DNA from: Microbacterium psychrotolerans | GTDB lineage: Bacteria; Actinomycetota; Actinomycetes; Actinomycetales; Microbacteriaceae | Reading direction: 5' to 3' | Length of the DNA: 64,000 nucleotides | Assembly (NCBI RefSeq): GCF_031085295.1 | Contig: NZ_JAVFWO010000004.1 | Span: forward strand, 557,740-621,739 | Shown: positions 16,936 to 28,808 of the stretch, one piece after another | How positions within the stretch are numbered: the stretch's first letter is position 1 | How the letters are laid out: the number at the start of each line of letters is the position of its first letter | The notes under the pieces: model-generated | Told to the model about the DNA's origin: nothing | The model's input: only the letters and a program-made list of their open reading frames with translations | The model's database searches: none | Made by a program: the position numbers and the translations under genes

Positions 16936-17388
16936 ATGACCACCACCGTCGATTACGCCGACGTCGCCGGGCTCGCCGGCACCGACCTCGGCTGGACCGA
17001 GTGGCTCGAGGTGACGCAGGACCGCGTGAACCTCTTCGCCGACGCGACCGACGATCACCAGTGGATCCACGTCGACCCCGAGCGCGCGGCCGACGGCCCC
17101 TTCGGCGGGCCCATCGCCCACGGGTTCCTGACGCTGTCGCTCACCGTGAAGTTCTGGTCGGAGCTGTTCGACGTCACCGGCGTCACGACGCGCGTGAACT
17201 ACGGCCTCGACAAGGTGCGCTTCGTCTCGCCCGTCGCCGTCGGGTCCCGCGTGCGCATGAACGCCGTCATCGACGAGGTGACCGAGGTGCGCGGGGGCTA
17301 CCAGTTCGCCGTCGACCAGACCATCGAGATCGAAGGCGGCGAGAAGCCCGCAGTCGTCGCGCGAGGGCTGTACCGCTTCTACGCCTGA
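16936..17388 (+). CDS. phdE: MaoC-like enoyl-CoA hydratase
   Basis: 150 residues, single hot-dog domain. The (R)-hydratase motif is clear: FADATDDHQWIHVDPERA followed by FGGPIAHGFLTLSL, with the catalytic Asp and His in the first part. Expected to hydrate cinnamoyl-, coumaroyl- or feruloyl-CoA. GAAGGAG precedes the ATG. Confidence 0.8.
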   Translation: MTTTVDYADVAGLAGTDLGWTEWLEVTQDRVNLFADATDDHQWIHVDPERAADGPFGGPIAHGFLTLSLTVKFWSELFDVTGVTTRVNYGLDKVRFVSPVAVGSRVRMNAVIDEVTEVRGGYQFAVDQTIEIEGGEKPAVVARGLYRFYA

Positions 17389-17403
17389 CCGTTCCTTCCA
17401 CCC

Positions 17404-17454
17404 GCTCGCCTGTCGCAATCGCTGGTTCCCACCCACGATTCGTGACAGGCGAGC
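17404..17454. repeat. Hairpin (family B-like) between hydratase and ligase genes
   Basis: GCTCGCCTGTC at 17404-17414 pairs perfectly with GACAGGCGAGC at 17444-17454; inner ATCG/CGAT pairing extends the stem. It could act as a partial terminator or processing signal, as it is inside an apparent operon. The ends resemble family B repeats (CGCTCG and TCGTGACA). Confidence 0.6.
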
Positions 17455-17490
17455 AGCCCCACCTTCCTCGAGGGAGAGGACTCCGCAACG

Positions 17491-19014
17491 ATGCACGAGG
17501 GAATCGGGTTCTGGCTCGCCAAGCGGCGGCTGAAGGACCCCGACAAGACGGCCGTCGTCTTCGGCGACGACGAGTTGAGCTATCGCCGGCTCGCGGATGC
17601 CGCCGACCATGTCGCCGCGGTGCTGTGGCATCGCGGCATCCGCCGTGGCGACGCCGTCGCCTACATCGGCGAGAACAGCCCGCAGTTCCTGCAGGTGATG
17701 TTCGGCGCGGCACAGCTCGGAGCCGTCTTCGTGCCGCTGAACACGCGGCTCGCCGGTCCCGAGATGCAGCACGTCCTCGTCGACTCCGGGGCGCGGGCCG
17801 TCGTGCTCGACCCGGAGTTCCTGGAACGGGCGATGCCGGGTATCGAGGCGGGGCGCATCGCCCACGTCATCGTGACCGGCGACGGGCTGCCGGAGCACCC
17901 CGGCCTCGCCCGCCTCGTGGCTGACGCCCCGGGCGGTCACACCGTCGCCGACGTGAGCCTCGACGATCCCGCCGCGATCATCTACACATCGGGCACAACT
18001 GGGCGCCCCAAGGGCGCCGTGCTGAGCCACGGCAACCTCACCTGGGTCGCCGTGAACTGCATCGTCGACTACGACGTCGTCTCGACCGACGTCTCGCTGA
18101 TGATCTCGCCCCTGTTCCACGTCGCCTCGCTCGGCATGGGCGCGCTGCCGGTGATCCTCAAGGGCGCGACGCTCGTCCTGGAGAAGGGCTTCGAGCCCGG
18201 GCGCGCGCTCGCGCAGATCCAGCGCCACGGCATCACGATGCTGAGCGGCGTGCCGACCACGTATCAGATGCTGGCCGACCACCCGGACTGGGCGGCGACC
18301 GACATCTCGACGCTGCAGAAGCTGACGTGCGGCGGGTCGGCGGTCCCCACCCGCATCCTCAACGCGTACGAAGAGCGCGGGCTGTCGTTCTCGCAGGGCT
18401 ACGGCATGACCGAGACGTCGCCGGGGGCGACGTCGCTCGCACCGTCGATGACCCGCGAGAAGCAGGGCAGCGTCGGCCTCCCGCACTTCTTCACCGAGGT
18501 GCGCATCACCGACGAGCACGGCGATGTCGTGCCGCGCGGCACGGTCGGCGAGATCGAGATCTCGGGCCCCAACGTCTTCCTCGGCTATCACGGCCAGCCC
18601 GAGGCGACGGCGGCCGCGTTCACGGACGACCGCTGGTTCCGCTCGGGAGACCTCGGCTACCTCGACGCCGACGGCTACCTCTACATCGCCGATCGGCTGA
18701 AGGACATGATCATCTCCGGCGGAGAGAACATCTATCCCGCCGAGGTCGAGAACCTCATCTCCGACATCGAGGGGATCTCCGGCGTCGCCGTCGTCGGCGT
18801 GCCCGACGAGCGCTGGGGCGAGGTGCCGTGGGCGGTCGTGACGGTCAAGGAGGGCGCCGAGGTCGACACCGCGATCGTGCGCTCCCATCTCGACGGCGTG
18901 CTGGCGCGTTACAAGCTGCCGAAGAACGTCGTCGTGGTGGAAGAGCTGCCGCGCACCGCGTCGGGCAAGGTGCGCAAGGCCGACCTGCGCGCGCGCTTCG
19001 GCGAGAGCCGATGA
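17491..19014 (+). CDS. phdA: Acyl-CoA synthetase (phenylpropanoid-CoA ligase)
   Basis: 507 residues, ANL adenylating enzyme. P-loop YTSGTTGRPKG near residue 167, the GYGMTE motif, YRSGDLG-type region (FRSGDLGYLDADGYL) and the C-terminal catalytic lysine region RTASGKVRK. By context it activates p-coumarate, ferulate or related acids to CoA esters, the entry step of the cluster. In C. glutamicum the ligase gene sits on the other side of the regulator; here it closes the operon. Substrate range is inferred. Confidence 0.78.
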   Translation: MHEGIGFWLAKRRLKDPDKTAVVFGDDELSYRRLADAADHVAAVLWHRGIRRGDAVAYIGENSPQFLQVMFGAAQLGAVFVPLNTRLAGPEMQHVLVDSGARAVVLDPEFLERAMPGIEAGRIAHVIVTGDGLPEHPGLARLVADAPGGHTVADVSLDDPAAIIYTSGTTGRPKGAVLSHGNLTWVAVNCIVDYDVVSTDVSLMISPLFHVASLGMGALPVILKGATLVLEKGFEPGRALAQIQRHGITMLSGVPTTYQMLADHPDWAATDISTLQKLTCGGSAVPTRILNAYEERGLSFSQGYGMTETSPGATSLAPSMTREKQGSVGLPHFFTEVRITDEHGDVVPRGTVGEIEISGPNVFLGYHGQPEATAAAFTDDRWFRSGDLGYLDADGYLYIADRLKDMIISGGENIYPAEVENLISDIEGISGVAVVGVPDERWGEVPWAVVTVKEGAEVDTAIVRSHLDGVLARYKLPKNVVVVEELPRTASGKVRKADLRARFGESR

Positions 19015-19472
19015 CGCGCGTCCCGCCGGTGCCGTCCCTCGTGCCGGCGTTCGAGGTGGTCGCAGAGCTCGGTCCGCTCGAGGACCACGGCATGACCCGC
19101 GCCGGCCATCGCCGCATCATCCCGGTGGTCGGCGGCACGGTCACGGGCGATTTCACCGGCACGATCCTCGCCGGCGGCGCCGATTGGCAGACCGTGCGGG
19201 CGGACGGCTCGATCGAGATCGACGGCCGGTACAGCGCCCGCGGCGACGACGGGTCGCTGCTCCACATCCGCGCCCGGGGCGTGCGCAGCGGCGATCCCGC
19301 CGTGCTCGAGGCGCTGCTGCGCGGGGACGACGTCGAACCGGACGCCTACTACTTCCGCGCCGCGCTCACGCTGGAGTCCGCGTCGCGCCCCGAGTTCGAG
19401 CGCGCGGTCTACGTCGCGTCGTACACCCGTGAGGCGAGCCGCGTCCGGTACGTCGCCTACCGCGTCACCTGA
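19011..19472 (+). CDS. DUF3237 family protein
   Basis: 153 residues, small beta-rich protein of the DUF3237 family (GGTVTGDFTGTILAGGADWQ, a family hallmark, then DGRYSARGDDG). Its start overlaps the CoA ligase stop by 4 nt, so the two are co-translated. Family members are often found with aromatic catabolism genes but have no agreed function. Not part of the classical phd cluster as I recall it. Confidence 0.75.
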   Translation: MTRVPPVPSLVPAFEVVAELGPLEDHGMTRAGHRRIIPVVGGTVTGDFTGTILAGGADWQTVRADGSIEIDGRYSARGDDGSLLHIRARGVRSGDPAVLEALLRGDDVEPDAYYFRAALTLESASRPEFERAVYVASYTREASRVRYVAYRVT

Positions 19473-19499
19473 GCGGCTCTGCCCCGCGATTCCGAGAGC

Positions 19500-20360
19500 T
19501 CAGCCGACGAGGGCGGCGAAGTCCCGCACCGCGGGGAACGCGAACTCGCGGTGGCGCTGCGTGAACAGCTCGAACGAGCGGTCGGCGGGCCAGTCCTCGC
19601 CCATGTACTGCCGCGGCAGGCGCGGATCGGCGCGCAGCAGGGCGAGCCAGTCGGCGACCAGCAGTGTGCGCGCGGTGAGCGGAGGGAGATCGGATGCCGC
19701 ATCCTCTCGCTCCCAGTGCGCGATGAACTCGTCATGAGCCTCGCGGATGCGCTCGACGTCCCACGCGACGCGCACCGCTTCGACCATCGGGAACCCGTCG
19801 AGCTCGGCGGCCGAGAACGCGTTGACCGATCCCGACGGCAGGTCGGGGATGATCGCTCCCAGTGCCGCGGCGAGGTCGACGGCGCCGGGCGCGATCCACA
19901 GTCCGTCGCGGAGCACAGCGAACCCCGACCACGTCAGGGCCGCGCGCAGGCGATGGCGGAGGTCGCGCAGGTGCTCGGGAACCGTGTACGTGACGAGGGT
20001 CCAGCCATCGCCCTGCGGTTCGAAGGGCGCCGGGCCGTTGACGCGACCCGAGGCCTCGCGCAGCACCTCGCTGCCGTGCCCGGTGAGGACGAACCCGATC
20101 TCCCTGCCGAGGCGCCGGCGTTCGAGCAGCCCGCTGTGCACCATGCGGTCGAGGTTGGTCCGCACCGCGGATGCCGCGACCCCGGCGCTCTCGAGCGCGC
20201 CGATCAGCACGCTCGCTCGCAGCGGCTCGAAGTAGCGGTCGCACACGTACTCGCCGAAGAACGCCAAGAGCAGCTGCCGGGGCTTGCGCGTGAGCACCGA
20301 CGTCTCGACGGCCGAGAGTGCCGGCAGCGCGACGGCGGTCTTGGCGGCTGCGACGCTCAC
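19500..20360 (-). CDS. PaaX-family regulator
   Basis: 286 residues. N-terminal winged helix of the PaaX type (KPRQLLLAFFGEYVCD, then a VRTNLDRMVHSGLLERRRLGREIGF segment) and the PaaX C-terminal domain (LPRQYMGEDWPADRSFELF). PaaX proteins repress phenylacetate genes and bind aryl-CoA esters. Here its start overlaps the stop of the ABC ATPase gene by 4 nt, making it the last gene of the importer operon, so it probably controls that importer. Confidence 0.8.
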   Translation of the reverse strand: MSVAAAKTAVALPALSAVETSVLTRKPRQLLLAFFGEYVCDRYFEPLRASVLIGALESAGVAASAVRTNLDRMVHSGLLERRRLGREIGFVLTGHGSEVLREASGRVNGPAPFEPQGDGWTLVTYTVPEHLRDLRHRLRAALTWSGFAVLRDGLWIAPGAVDLAAALGAIIPDLPSGSVNAFSAAELDGFPMVEAVRVAWDVERIREAHDEFIAHWEREDAASDLPPLTARTLLVADWLALLRADPRLPRQYMGEDWPADRSFELFTQRHREFAFPAVRDFAALVG

Positions 20361-21160
20361 GCGGCCTCCGGGCGCACGGCCTCACCGCGCTTGGCGCGCT
20401 GGATCTGCTCGTACACGTGGGTGCGCAGCTCGGTGAACCGCGGCAGCGCGCGCGTCGTGATCTGGTCGCGGTCGGGCGCGAGGTCGATGGCGAGGTCCTC
20501 CTGCACCCAGGTCGGCGACTTCGACAGCACGATCACGCGCTCGCCGAGGTACACCGACTCGTCGATGTCGTGCGTCACGAAGAGGATCGACATCCCGCGT
20601 TCCCGGTGCAGCTTGCGGACCAGGTCTTCGAGGTCCGCGCGCGTCTGGGCGTCGACCGCGGCGAAGGGCTCGTCCATGATGAGCACCTCCGGCTGGTACG
20701 CGACGGCCCGCGCGATGGCGACGCGCTGCTGCATCCCGCCGGAGAGCTGCCACGGGTAGCTCTTGGTCGCGTGCTCGAGCCCGACGGCGAGGAGCGCGTC
20801 GTCGACGAGCCGATCCCGCTCTGCGCGGCTGAGCTTCTTGTGCTTCAGCGGCAGCTCGACGTTGCCGCGGACGGTGAGCCACGGGTACAGGCTGCGACCG
20901 TACTCCTGGAAGACCAGCGCCATGTTGGGCGGCGGCGCGGTGACGCGTCGGCCGCCGAGCTCGATGACGCCCGAAGTCGGCTTGAGCAGCCCTGCGATGC
21001 ATTTGAGCAGCGTGGTCTTGCCGCAGCCCGACGGACCCACGATGCACACCAGCTCACCGGCATCCATCTGGAATCCGATGTCGCCGATGGCCTCGACGTT
21101 CCCGGTCGTGGACTCGTACACCTTGCGCAGGTGCTCGACGTTCAGCAGTGTGTCAGGCAC
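20357..21160 (-). CDS. ABC transporter ATP-binding protein, NitT/TauT type
   Basis: 267 residues, Walker A GPSGCGKTT, signature LSGGMQQR, Walker B VLIMDEPFAAVD. The IVGPSGCGKTTLLKCIAGLL and GRRVTAPPPNMALVFQEYG segments are typical of SsuB/TauB-like ATPases. Overlaps the downstream PaaX gene (4 nt) and the upstream permease gene (8 nt). Confidence 0.85.
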   Translation of the reverse strand: MPDTLLNVEHLRKVYESTTGNVEAIGDIGFQMDAGELVCIVGPSGCGKTTLLKCIAGLLKPTSGVIELGGRRVTAPPPNMALVFQEYGRSLYPWLTVRGNVELPLKHKKLSRAERDRLVDDALLAVGLEHATKSYPWQLSGGMQQRVAIARAVAYQPEVLIMDEPFAAVDAQTRADLEDLVRKLHRERGMSILFVTHDIDESVYLGERVIVLSKSPTWVQEDLAIDLAPDRDQITTRALPRFTELRTHVYEQIQRAKRGEAVRPEAA

Positions 21161-21977
21161 GCTCGACCTCCTTGATTCCGTGATACCAGCGAAGCACGCG
21201 CCGCTCGACGAATCCGAAGATCACGGCGAGCAGCACGCCGATGAGGCCGAGCAGCACGATGCCGCTCCACATCTCGGCGATGAGGTAGTTGCGCTGGAAG
21301 TAGACGATTCGATAGCCCAGGCCTGAGGACGAGAAGAACATCTCGGAGATGACCATCAGGATGAGCGCGATCGAGAGGCACTGCCGCACACCCGTCATGA
21401 TGCGGGGGCTCGCCGCCGGAAGCACCAGATACCGCAGCCGCTCACCCGAGGTCACCGCGAACGACCGTGCGGTCTCCGTCATGACCGAGTCCGTCGAACG
21501 GACGCCCTCGATGGTGTTCAGCAGCACGGGCCAGATCGCGCCGGCGACGATCACGACGACCTTCATGAGGTCGTTCGCACCGACGAGGACCGCCACGATC
21601 GGGATGAGCACCGGCGGCGGCACCGCGCGGAAGAACTCGAACACGGGCTCGAGCAGTTCTCGCAGCCACTGCACCAGGCCGATGACGATGCCCGCCGCGA
21701 TGCCGAGGGCGACGGCCAGCACGATGCCGATCGCGAGCCGGCCGAGGCTGGGCACCACGTCAGCGAAGAACGCCGGGCCCACCCACGTCTCGACGAACGC
21801 CTCGGCGATGACGAGTGGGCTCGGGAAGAACGGGGCCGGCGAGATCGACGACCAGATGCCCCATATGACGAGCAGGATGATGGGCAGCCCCAGCGCGTAC
21901 GCGGTGTTCTCGCCGAACTTCGCCCACACCCGGGACGGGCGGCGCGGCGTGACGACGGTGCTCGTGTAGAGGGTCAC
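21153..21977 (-). CDS. ABC transporter permease, NitT/TauT type (1)
   Basis: 274 residues, about six membrane segments and the BPD permease EAA-like loop (ETARSFAVTSGERLRYLVLPAASPRIMTG). GTG start at 21977, overlapping the stop of the second permease by 4 nt and preceded by GGAGG. Forms the channel together with the protein at 21974-22807. Confidence 0.85.
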   Translation of the reverse strand: MTLYTSTVVTPRRPSRVWAKFGENTAYALGLPIILLVIWGIWSSISPAPFFPSPLVIAEAFVETWVGPAFFADVVPSLGRLAIGIVLAVALGIAAGIVIGLVQWLRELLEPVFEFFRAVPPPVLIPIVAVLVGANDLMKVVVIVAGAIWPVLLNTIEGVRSTDSVMTETARSFAVTSGERLRYLVLPAASPRIMTGVRQCLSIALILMVISEMFFSSSGLGYRIVYFQRNYLIAEMWSGIVLLGLIGVLLAVIFGFVERRVLRWYHGIKEVERA

Positions 21978-22807
21978 AGGACCTCCTCCCCTCGTACGGA
22001 CTGATGCCACGACAGCGACCGGCGCTCGATCGCCCGGAACACGAGATTGACGAGCAGGCCGAGCATGCCGGTCACGATCACGAGGGCATACACCGTCGTC
22101 CACTGCCCGGATTCGCGCGCGAGCATGATCGCGCGTCCGAGCCCGGGGATGCTGATGAACATCTCGGCGGTGATCGCCAGGATCAGCGCGACGGTCGCCG
22201 CGAGCCGGAGACCCGTCATGAGATACGGCAGCGCGGTCGGGAAGACCAGGTTGACGATCCGCGACCCCCGAGAGAGCCCGAAGCTGCGCGCCGTGTCGCG
22301 GGCGACGGCGTCGACGTCGGCCACACCGTAGAGCACCTGGATGAAGACCTGCCAGAAGCTCGCGTACACGATGATCAGGAGCGCGGCCTGCAGCTGGTAG
22401 CCGAACATGAGGATCGCGAGCGGAATGAGCGCGACCGACGGGATGGGCCGCAGGAACTCGACCGTGGTGTGCGTCGCTCGGCGCAGGAACGGCACCAGGC
22501 CGATGACCGTGCCGAGGACCACCGCGAGGACCGTCGCGATCAGCAGGCCGAGAGCCCAGGATGTCAGCGTACGGCCGACGTTGCGCCAGAACTCCAGATC
22601 GCCGAAGAGCACGATCAGCTGCGCGATCGTCTCGGTAGCCGTCGGAAAGTACGCCGGGTTCACGATCCCGAGCGTCGGCAGCAGCTGCCATGTCGCCAGG
22701 AACCCGAGGATGCCGGCCACGCCGAGCACGACCTTGCGCATGGTGCGGTTCTGCCGGGCGCGTGGCGTCGTGGCGACGACCGGCGGAGCGTCAGCGGTGG
22801 CGGTCAC
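21974..22807 (-). CDS. ABC transporter permease, NitT/TauT type (2)
   Basis: 277 residues, about six membrane segments, EAA-like loop ARSFGLSRGSRIVNLVFPTALPYLMTG. It is a paralogue of the first permease, so the importer uses a heterodimeric channel, which is less common in this family than a homodimer. Confidence 0.85.
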   Translation of the reverse strand: MTATADAPPVVATTPRARQNRTMRKVVLGVAGILGFLATWQLLPTLGIVNPAYFPTATETIAQLIVLFGDLEFWRNVGRTLTSWALGLLIATVLAVVLGTVIGLVPFLRRATHTTVEFLRPIPSVALIPLAILMFGYQLQAALLIIVYASFWQVFIQVLYGVADVDAVARDTARSFGLSRGSRIVNLVFPTALPYLMTGLRLAATVALILAITAEMFISIPGLGRAIMLARESGQWTTVYALVIVTGMLGLLVNLVFRAIERRSLSWHQSVRGEEVL

Positions 22808-22928
22808 GGTGCCTCCGATCGGTGCGGTCGGGTCGTGGGGGTGTCGATGTGACGCTCCACGAGGTGGGGAGGGACGAAGGGGTGAGCGGATGCTGCTTCA
22901 CGAGGTGGGGCGGGGACGTGACGGGTGG

Positions 22929-22953
22929 CGGATGCCGCGGCGCGCGGCATCCG
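22929..22953 (-). terminator. GGATGCCGC hairpin between binding protein and permease genes
   Basis: CGGATGCCGCG / CGCGGCATCCG, perfect 11-bp stem with a 3-nt loop, starting 20 nt past the binding-protein stop. Twin of the hairpin at 8111-8134. It may partially terminate transcription so that the binding protein is made in excess. The rest of the 165-nt gap holds two direct copies of CACGAGGTGGGG. Confidence 0.55.
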
Positions 22954-22972
22954 TCACCCCCCTGTCACGGGG

Positions 22973-23965
22973 CTACTGCTGCTGGAGCAGCCGGTCGAAG
23001 TTCGGCTCGGCGTCGATGTAGCCGAACTCGACCGCCAGCGTGCCGAGGTCCTCGATGCCGGCGTCGGCGAGGTCCCACGTGAAGGTCGGGAGCGTGATGC
23101 CGGCAGCCGCCTCCTCGGGGATCTCGAGGTTCGTCGCGATCGCGGCACGCACGGCGTCTTCGTTCTCGCCCGCCCACTCCAGCGCCTCCGCCATCGCGGC
23201 CGAGTAGTCGGCGACGAGGTCGGGGTCGTCGTCCAGGAGCGCCTGCGTCGTGATGTTCGTGAGCACCGACAGGCCGGGGATCGTCGCCTGGTACGGCGCG
23301 ACGACCGAGACACCGCCGTCGCCGAGGACCATTCCGCGGAACGGGTCGGGCGCCCACGCGGCGTCCATGGTGCCGGCGGCGAGCTGTGCCGGAACGTCGG
23401 GGAACGCGACCTCGACGAACTCGATCGTCGAGGGATCGCCGCCGTCGTCCTGGACGGCCTTGCGGATGGTCAGGTCTCCCGCGGCGCCGATGGTGTTGAC
23501 CGAGACCTTCTTGCCGGCGAGGTCGGCCGGCCGCGAGATGCCGGAGTCGCCCAGTGCGACGACCGCGTTGACGTCGTCGCCTTCGGCCAGGCTGTTGGCG
23601 TAGTTGCCCACGATCACGACGCCGAGGTCCTGGACGTCGGCACGGATGGGGCCGAACGGCTGGCCGATGGCGAACTGGATGTCGCCGCTCAGCAGCGCCG
23701 GGATGGCGTTGGCGCCGCCCTGCGCGGGCACGACCTCGATCTCGAGGCCATGATCCTCGAAGATGCCCTCGTCGATGGCGGCCCAGAGGGCGCCGGTCTC
23801 GGCGATGGGCAGCGCGGCCACGCGGACGGTGGTGAGCTCGCCCGAGCCCTCCGCGTCGCCGCCGGACGTGGCAGTGGATTCGGGATCGGCGGCGGAATCG
23901 GTGCAGCCGCTGAGCGCGAGCGCGGCGGCGGCGAGGACGCCGAGGGTGGCAAGACTCTTCTTCAT
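22973..23965 (-). CDS. ABC transporter substrate-binding lipoprotein, NitT/TauT type
   Basis: 330 residues. Lipoprotein signal with lipobox ALSGC, then an NMT1/SsuA-like domain (VRVAALPIAETGALWAAIDEGIFEDHGLEIEVV). The ligand cannot be read from sequence. Because the operon ends with a PaaX-type regulator and lies next to O-demethylation genes, an aromatic acid is a plausible substrate. Confidence 0.85.
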   Translation of the reverse strand: MKKSLATLGVLAAAALALSGCTDSAADPESTATSGGDAEGSGELTTVRVAALPIAETGALWAAIDEGIFEDHGLEIEVVPAQGGANAIPALLSGDIQFAIGQPFGPIRADVQDLGVVIVGNYANSLAEGDDVNAVVALGDSGISRPADLAGKKVSVNTIGAAGDLTIRKAVQDDGGDPSTIEFVEVAFPDVPAQLAAGTMDAAWAPDPFRGMVLGDGGVSVVAPYQATIPGLSVLTNITTQALLDDDPDLVADYSAAMAEALEWAGENEDAVRAAIATNLEIPEEAAAGITLPTFTWDLADAGIEDLGTLAVEFGYIDAEPNFDRLLQQQ

Positions 23966-24082
23966 TGACGGGCCTCTCAGGAGCGGGTGCTGTGGGTGCC
24001 GTCAGCCGCGTCCGCCCGACCGGGAGTCGGGATCGGCACCGCGGCGTGCCGGACAACAGTCATCGTGCGCCTCTCCGCGTCG

Positions 24083-24248
24083 ATTGTCAATGCTTTTGTG
24101 ACGCCCGTCACGAATTGCATGAATCACCCGGCAACCTGGCACTGCGGCATCCGCTCAACGGAAATCGCGACGTGCGTCGCGGGCCGCCCCGCGCAGGATG
24201 GGTCCGCACGCACAGCGTGCCTATTGCCATTACCTATGGTGATAGGTA
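24083..24248. promoter_or_regulatory. Divergent promoter region with three palindromic sites
   Basis: The 337-nt gap between the binding-protein gene and metF holds: ATTGTCAATGCT at 24083-24094, a weak match to the ATTGT-N2-AC[AG]AT motif; ATCCGCTCAACGGAA at 24149-24163, one mismatch from the 15-mer at 52277 and 53824; and TACCT-ATGGTGAT-AGGTA at 24231-24248, a perfect palindrome whose spacing recurs at 60040-60057. The last one probably overlaps the metF promoter, 54 nt before its ATG. Confidence 0.55.
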
Positions 24249-24302
24249 TTCTCTGGCTACCGCGGTGCAGAGACGCACCCGGAAGAGGAAAGGACCTCTC
24301 TC

Positions 24303-27561
<3,259 letters not shown>

Positions 27562-27573
27562 CCCACGAGACCC

Positions 27574-27606
27574 GAGGGGGTCCGCCCGCTCCGGGCGGGC
27601 CCCCTC
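27574..27606 (+). terminator. Terminator after the metF-purU-ligM operon
   Basis: GAGGGGG-T-CCGCCCG, loop CTCC, CGGGCGGG-CCCCCTC: a long nearly perfect GC hairpin 13 nt past the stop, followed by GTACCATT. Confidence 0.8.
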
Positions 27607-27676
27607 GTACCATTCCGCCGGGCCGGCGGGGCGCGGCATCCGCTGATCGCTACTCTCTTGGAGGGAAAGGAGTCGC

Positions 27677-28258
27677 ATGAGTCTGCGGTACGCACTGTTG
27701 GCGATCCTGCGGGTGGGTCCGCTGTCGGGGTACGACCTGCAGAAGCAGTTCCACCAGTCCGTCGGACATGTCTGGCATGCGCCCGACTCCCAGATCTACC
27801 CCGAGCTGCGCAAGATGGAGGAGCTCGGCCTCATCCAAGGCGAGGAGCAGACGCGCGGCGAGCGCGGCACGCGCCGCATGTACCACGTGACGGATGCCGG
27901 CAACCGGGCTTTCCTCGACTGGATGGCCTCACCCCTCGACTATCAGCGGGTGCGCGACCCCGCGCACCTGCGGGCCGCCTACCTCGAGGCGGCTACGCCC
28001 GAGGACGCGCGCGGGTTCCTCGAGCGGCACATCGCGCAGTGGGCGGGCGAGCTGGCGCAGTGGGAGGGCGAGCTCGAGCGCATCGACGCCGTCGCCAACC
28101 CGATGCTGGTGCGCCGCCTCGCGGTCACCGCCGACGCCGACCGTGAGCGGACCATCGCCTACAAGCGGTTCGCGTACGAAGGCCTCGTCGAGCGCGCGCA
28201 GGGCGAGATCGCCTGGGCCCGCCGAGGGCTCGAGCTGATCGACCGCCTCCACGCTTAG
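27677..28258 (+). CDS. PadR-family regulator
   Basis: 193 residues: PadR winged helix (LRYALLAILRVGPLSGYDLQKQFHQSVGHVW, then IYPELRKMEELGLI) and the C-terminal Vir helical domain. PadR proteins were first described as phenolic-acid repressors. It is preceded by GGAGGGAAAGGAG. It may act on the neighbouring MarR gene, on the MFS operon or on itself; the sequence does not decide. Confidence 0.85.
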   Translation: MSLRYALLAILRVGPLSGYDLQKQFHQSVGHVWHAPDSQIYPELRKMEELGLIQGEEQTRGERGTRRMYHVTDAGNRAFLDWMASPLDYQRVRDPAHLRAAYLEAATPEDARGFLERHIAQWAGELAQWEGELERIDAVANPMLVRRLAVTADADRERTIAYKRFAYEGLVERAQGEIAWARRGLELIDRLHA

Positions 28259-28267
28259 GCTGGACGT

Positions 28268-28804
28268 GTGCCGGACATCAGCCGAGACCCTCGAGGGACT
28301 CCCGCGACGGATCGGCTCAACTACACGGCGTACCGCCTTGCGCGAGCGCTGAATCGCGCGGCCGAGAACACCGCTCTCGCACACGCCGTCACCCTGCCGC
28401 AGCTGCTGATCCTGCAGGTCCTCGGCGAAGGGCTGCCGCTGTCGAACGCGCAGGTCGCGCACCGCACCTTCGTCAGCTCGCAGGCGGCCCACGTCGTGTC
28501 GAGCGAACTGCTCGCCTCCGGACTGATCGAGCGGGTCGAGCATCCCACCAATAGGCGCGTCAGGCTGGTCCGCTTGAGCGAAGCCGGCTGGGCGACGCTG
28601 GCGGAATGCGAACGGGAGATCCGTGCGCGTGAGGACCGGCTCGCCGAGGCGATCGGCCCCGATCTCGGCAGCACGCTCGCCGAGGTCCTCGAGCACGCCG
28701 CAGAGGTGATCGCCGGCGGCTACTTCGGCGACCGTGAGGCCGAGGCGGAGGCGGTGGCGCGACGGCGCCGTCCGAGCAAGGGCGCCGGGATGGCGCCCGC
28801 CTGA
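28268..28804 (+). CDS. MarR-family regulator
   Basis: 178 residues, MarR winged helix (NAQVAHRTFVSSQAAHVVSSELLASGLIER, wing HPTNRRVRLVRLSEAG) and a basic C-terminal tail RRRRPSKG. GTG start 9 nt after the PadR stop; TAGGCT just upstream would also allow a leaderless transcript. It is convergent with the eight-gene operon at 28809-37315 and is the nearest candidate regulator for the ATATCAA palindromes at 37381-37481. Confidence 0.8.
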   Translation: MPDISRDPRGTPATDRLNYTAYRLARALNRAAENTALAHAVTLPQLLILQVLGEGLPLSNAQVAHRTFVSSQAAHVVSSELLASGLIERVEHPTNRRVRLVRLSEAGWATLAECEREIRAREDRLAEAIGPDLGSTLAEVLEHAAEVIAGGYFGDREAEAEAVARRRRPSKGAGMAPA

Positions 28805-28808
28805 CGAG

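Noticed and set aside
20357..23965. Calling the importer a sulfonate (Ssu) or taurine system
   Set aside because: No desulfonation genes nearby and a PaaX-type regulator in the operon; family membership alone does not set the substrate.
24083..24094. Strong VanR-type site before metF
   Set aside because: Only the left half (ATTGT) fits well; listed as a weak match and not as an independent member of the motif set.
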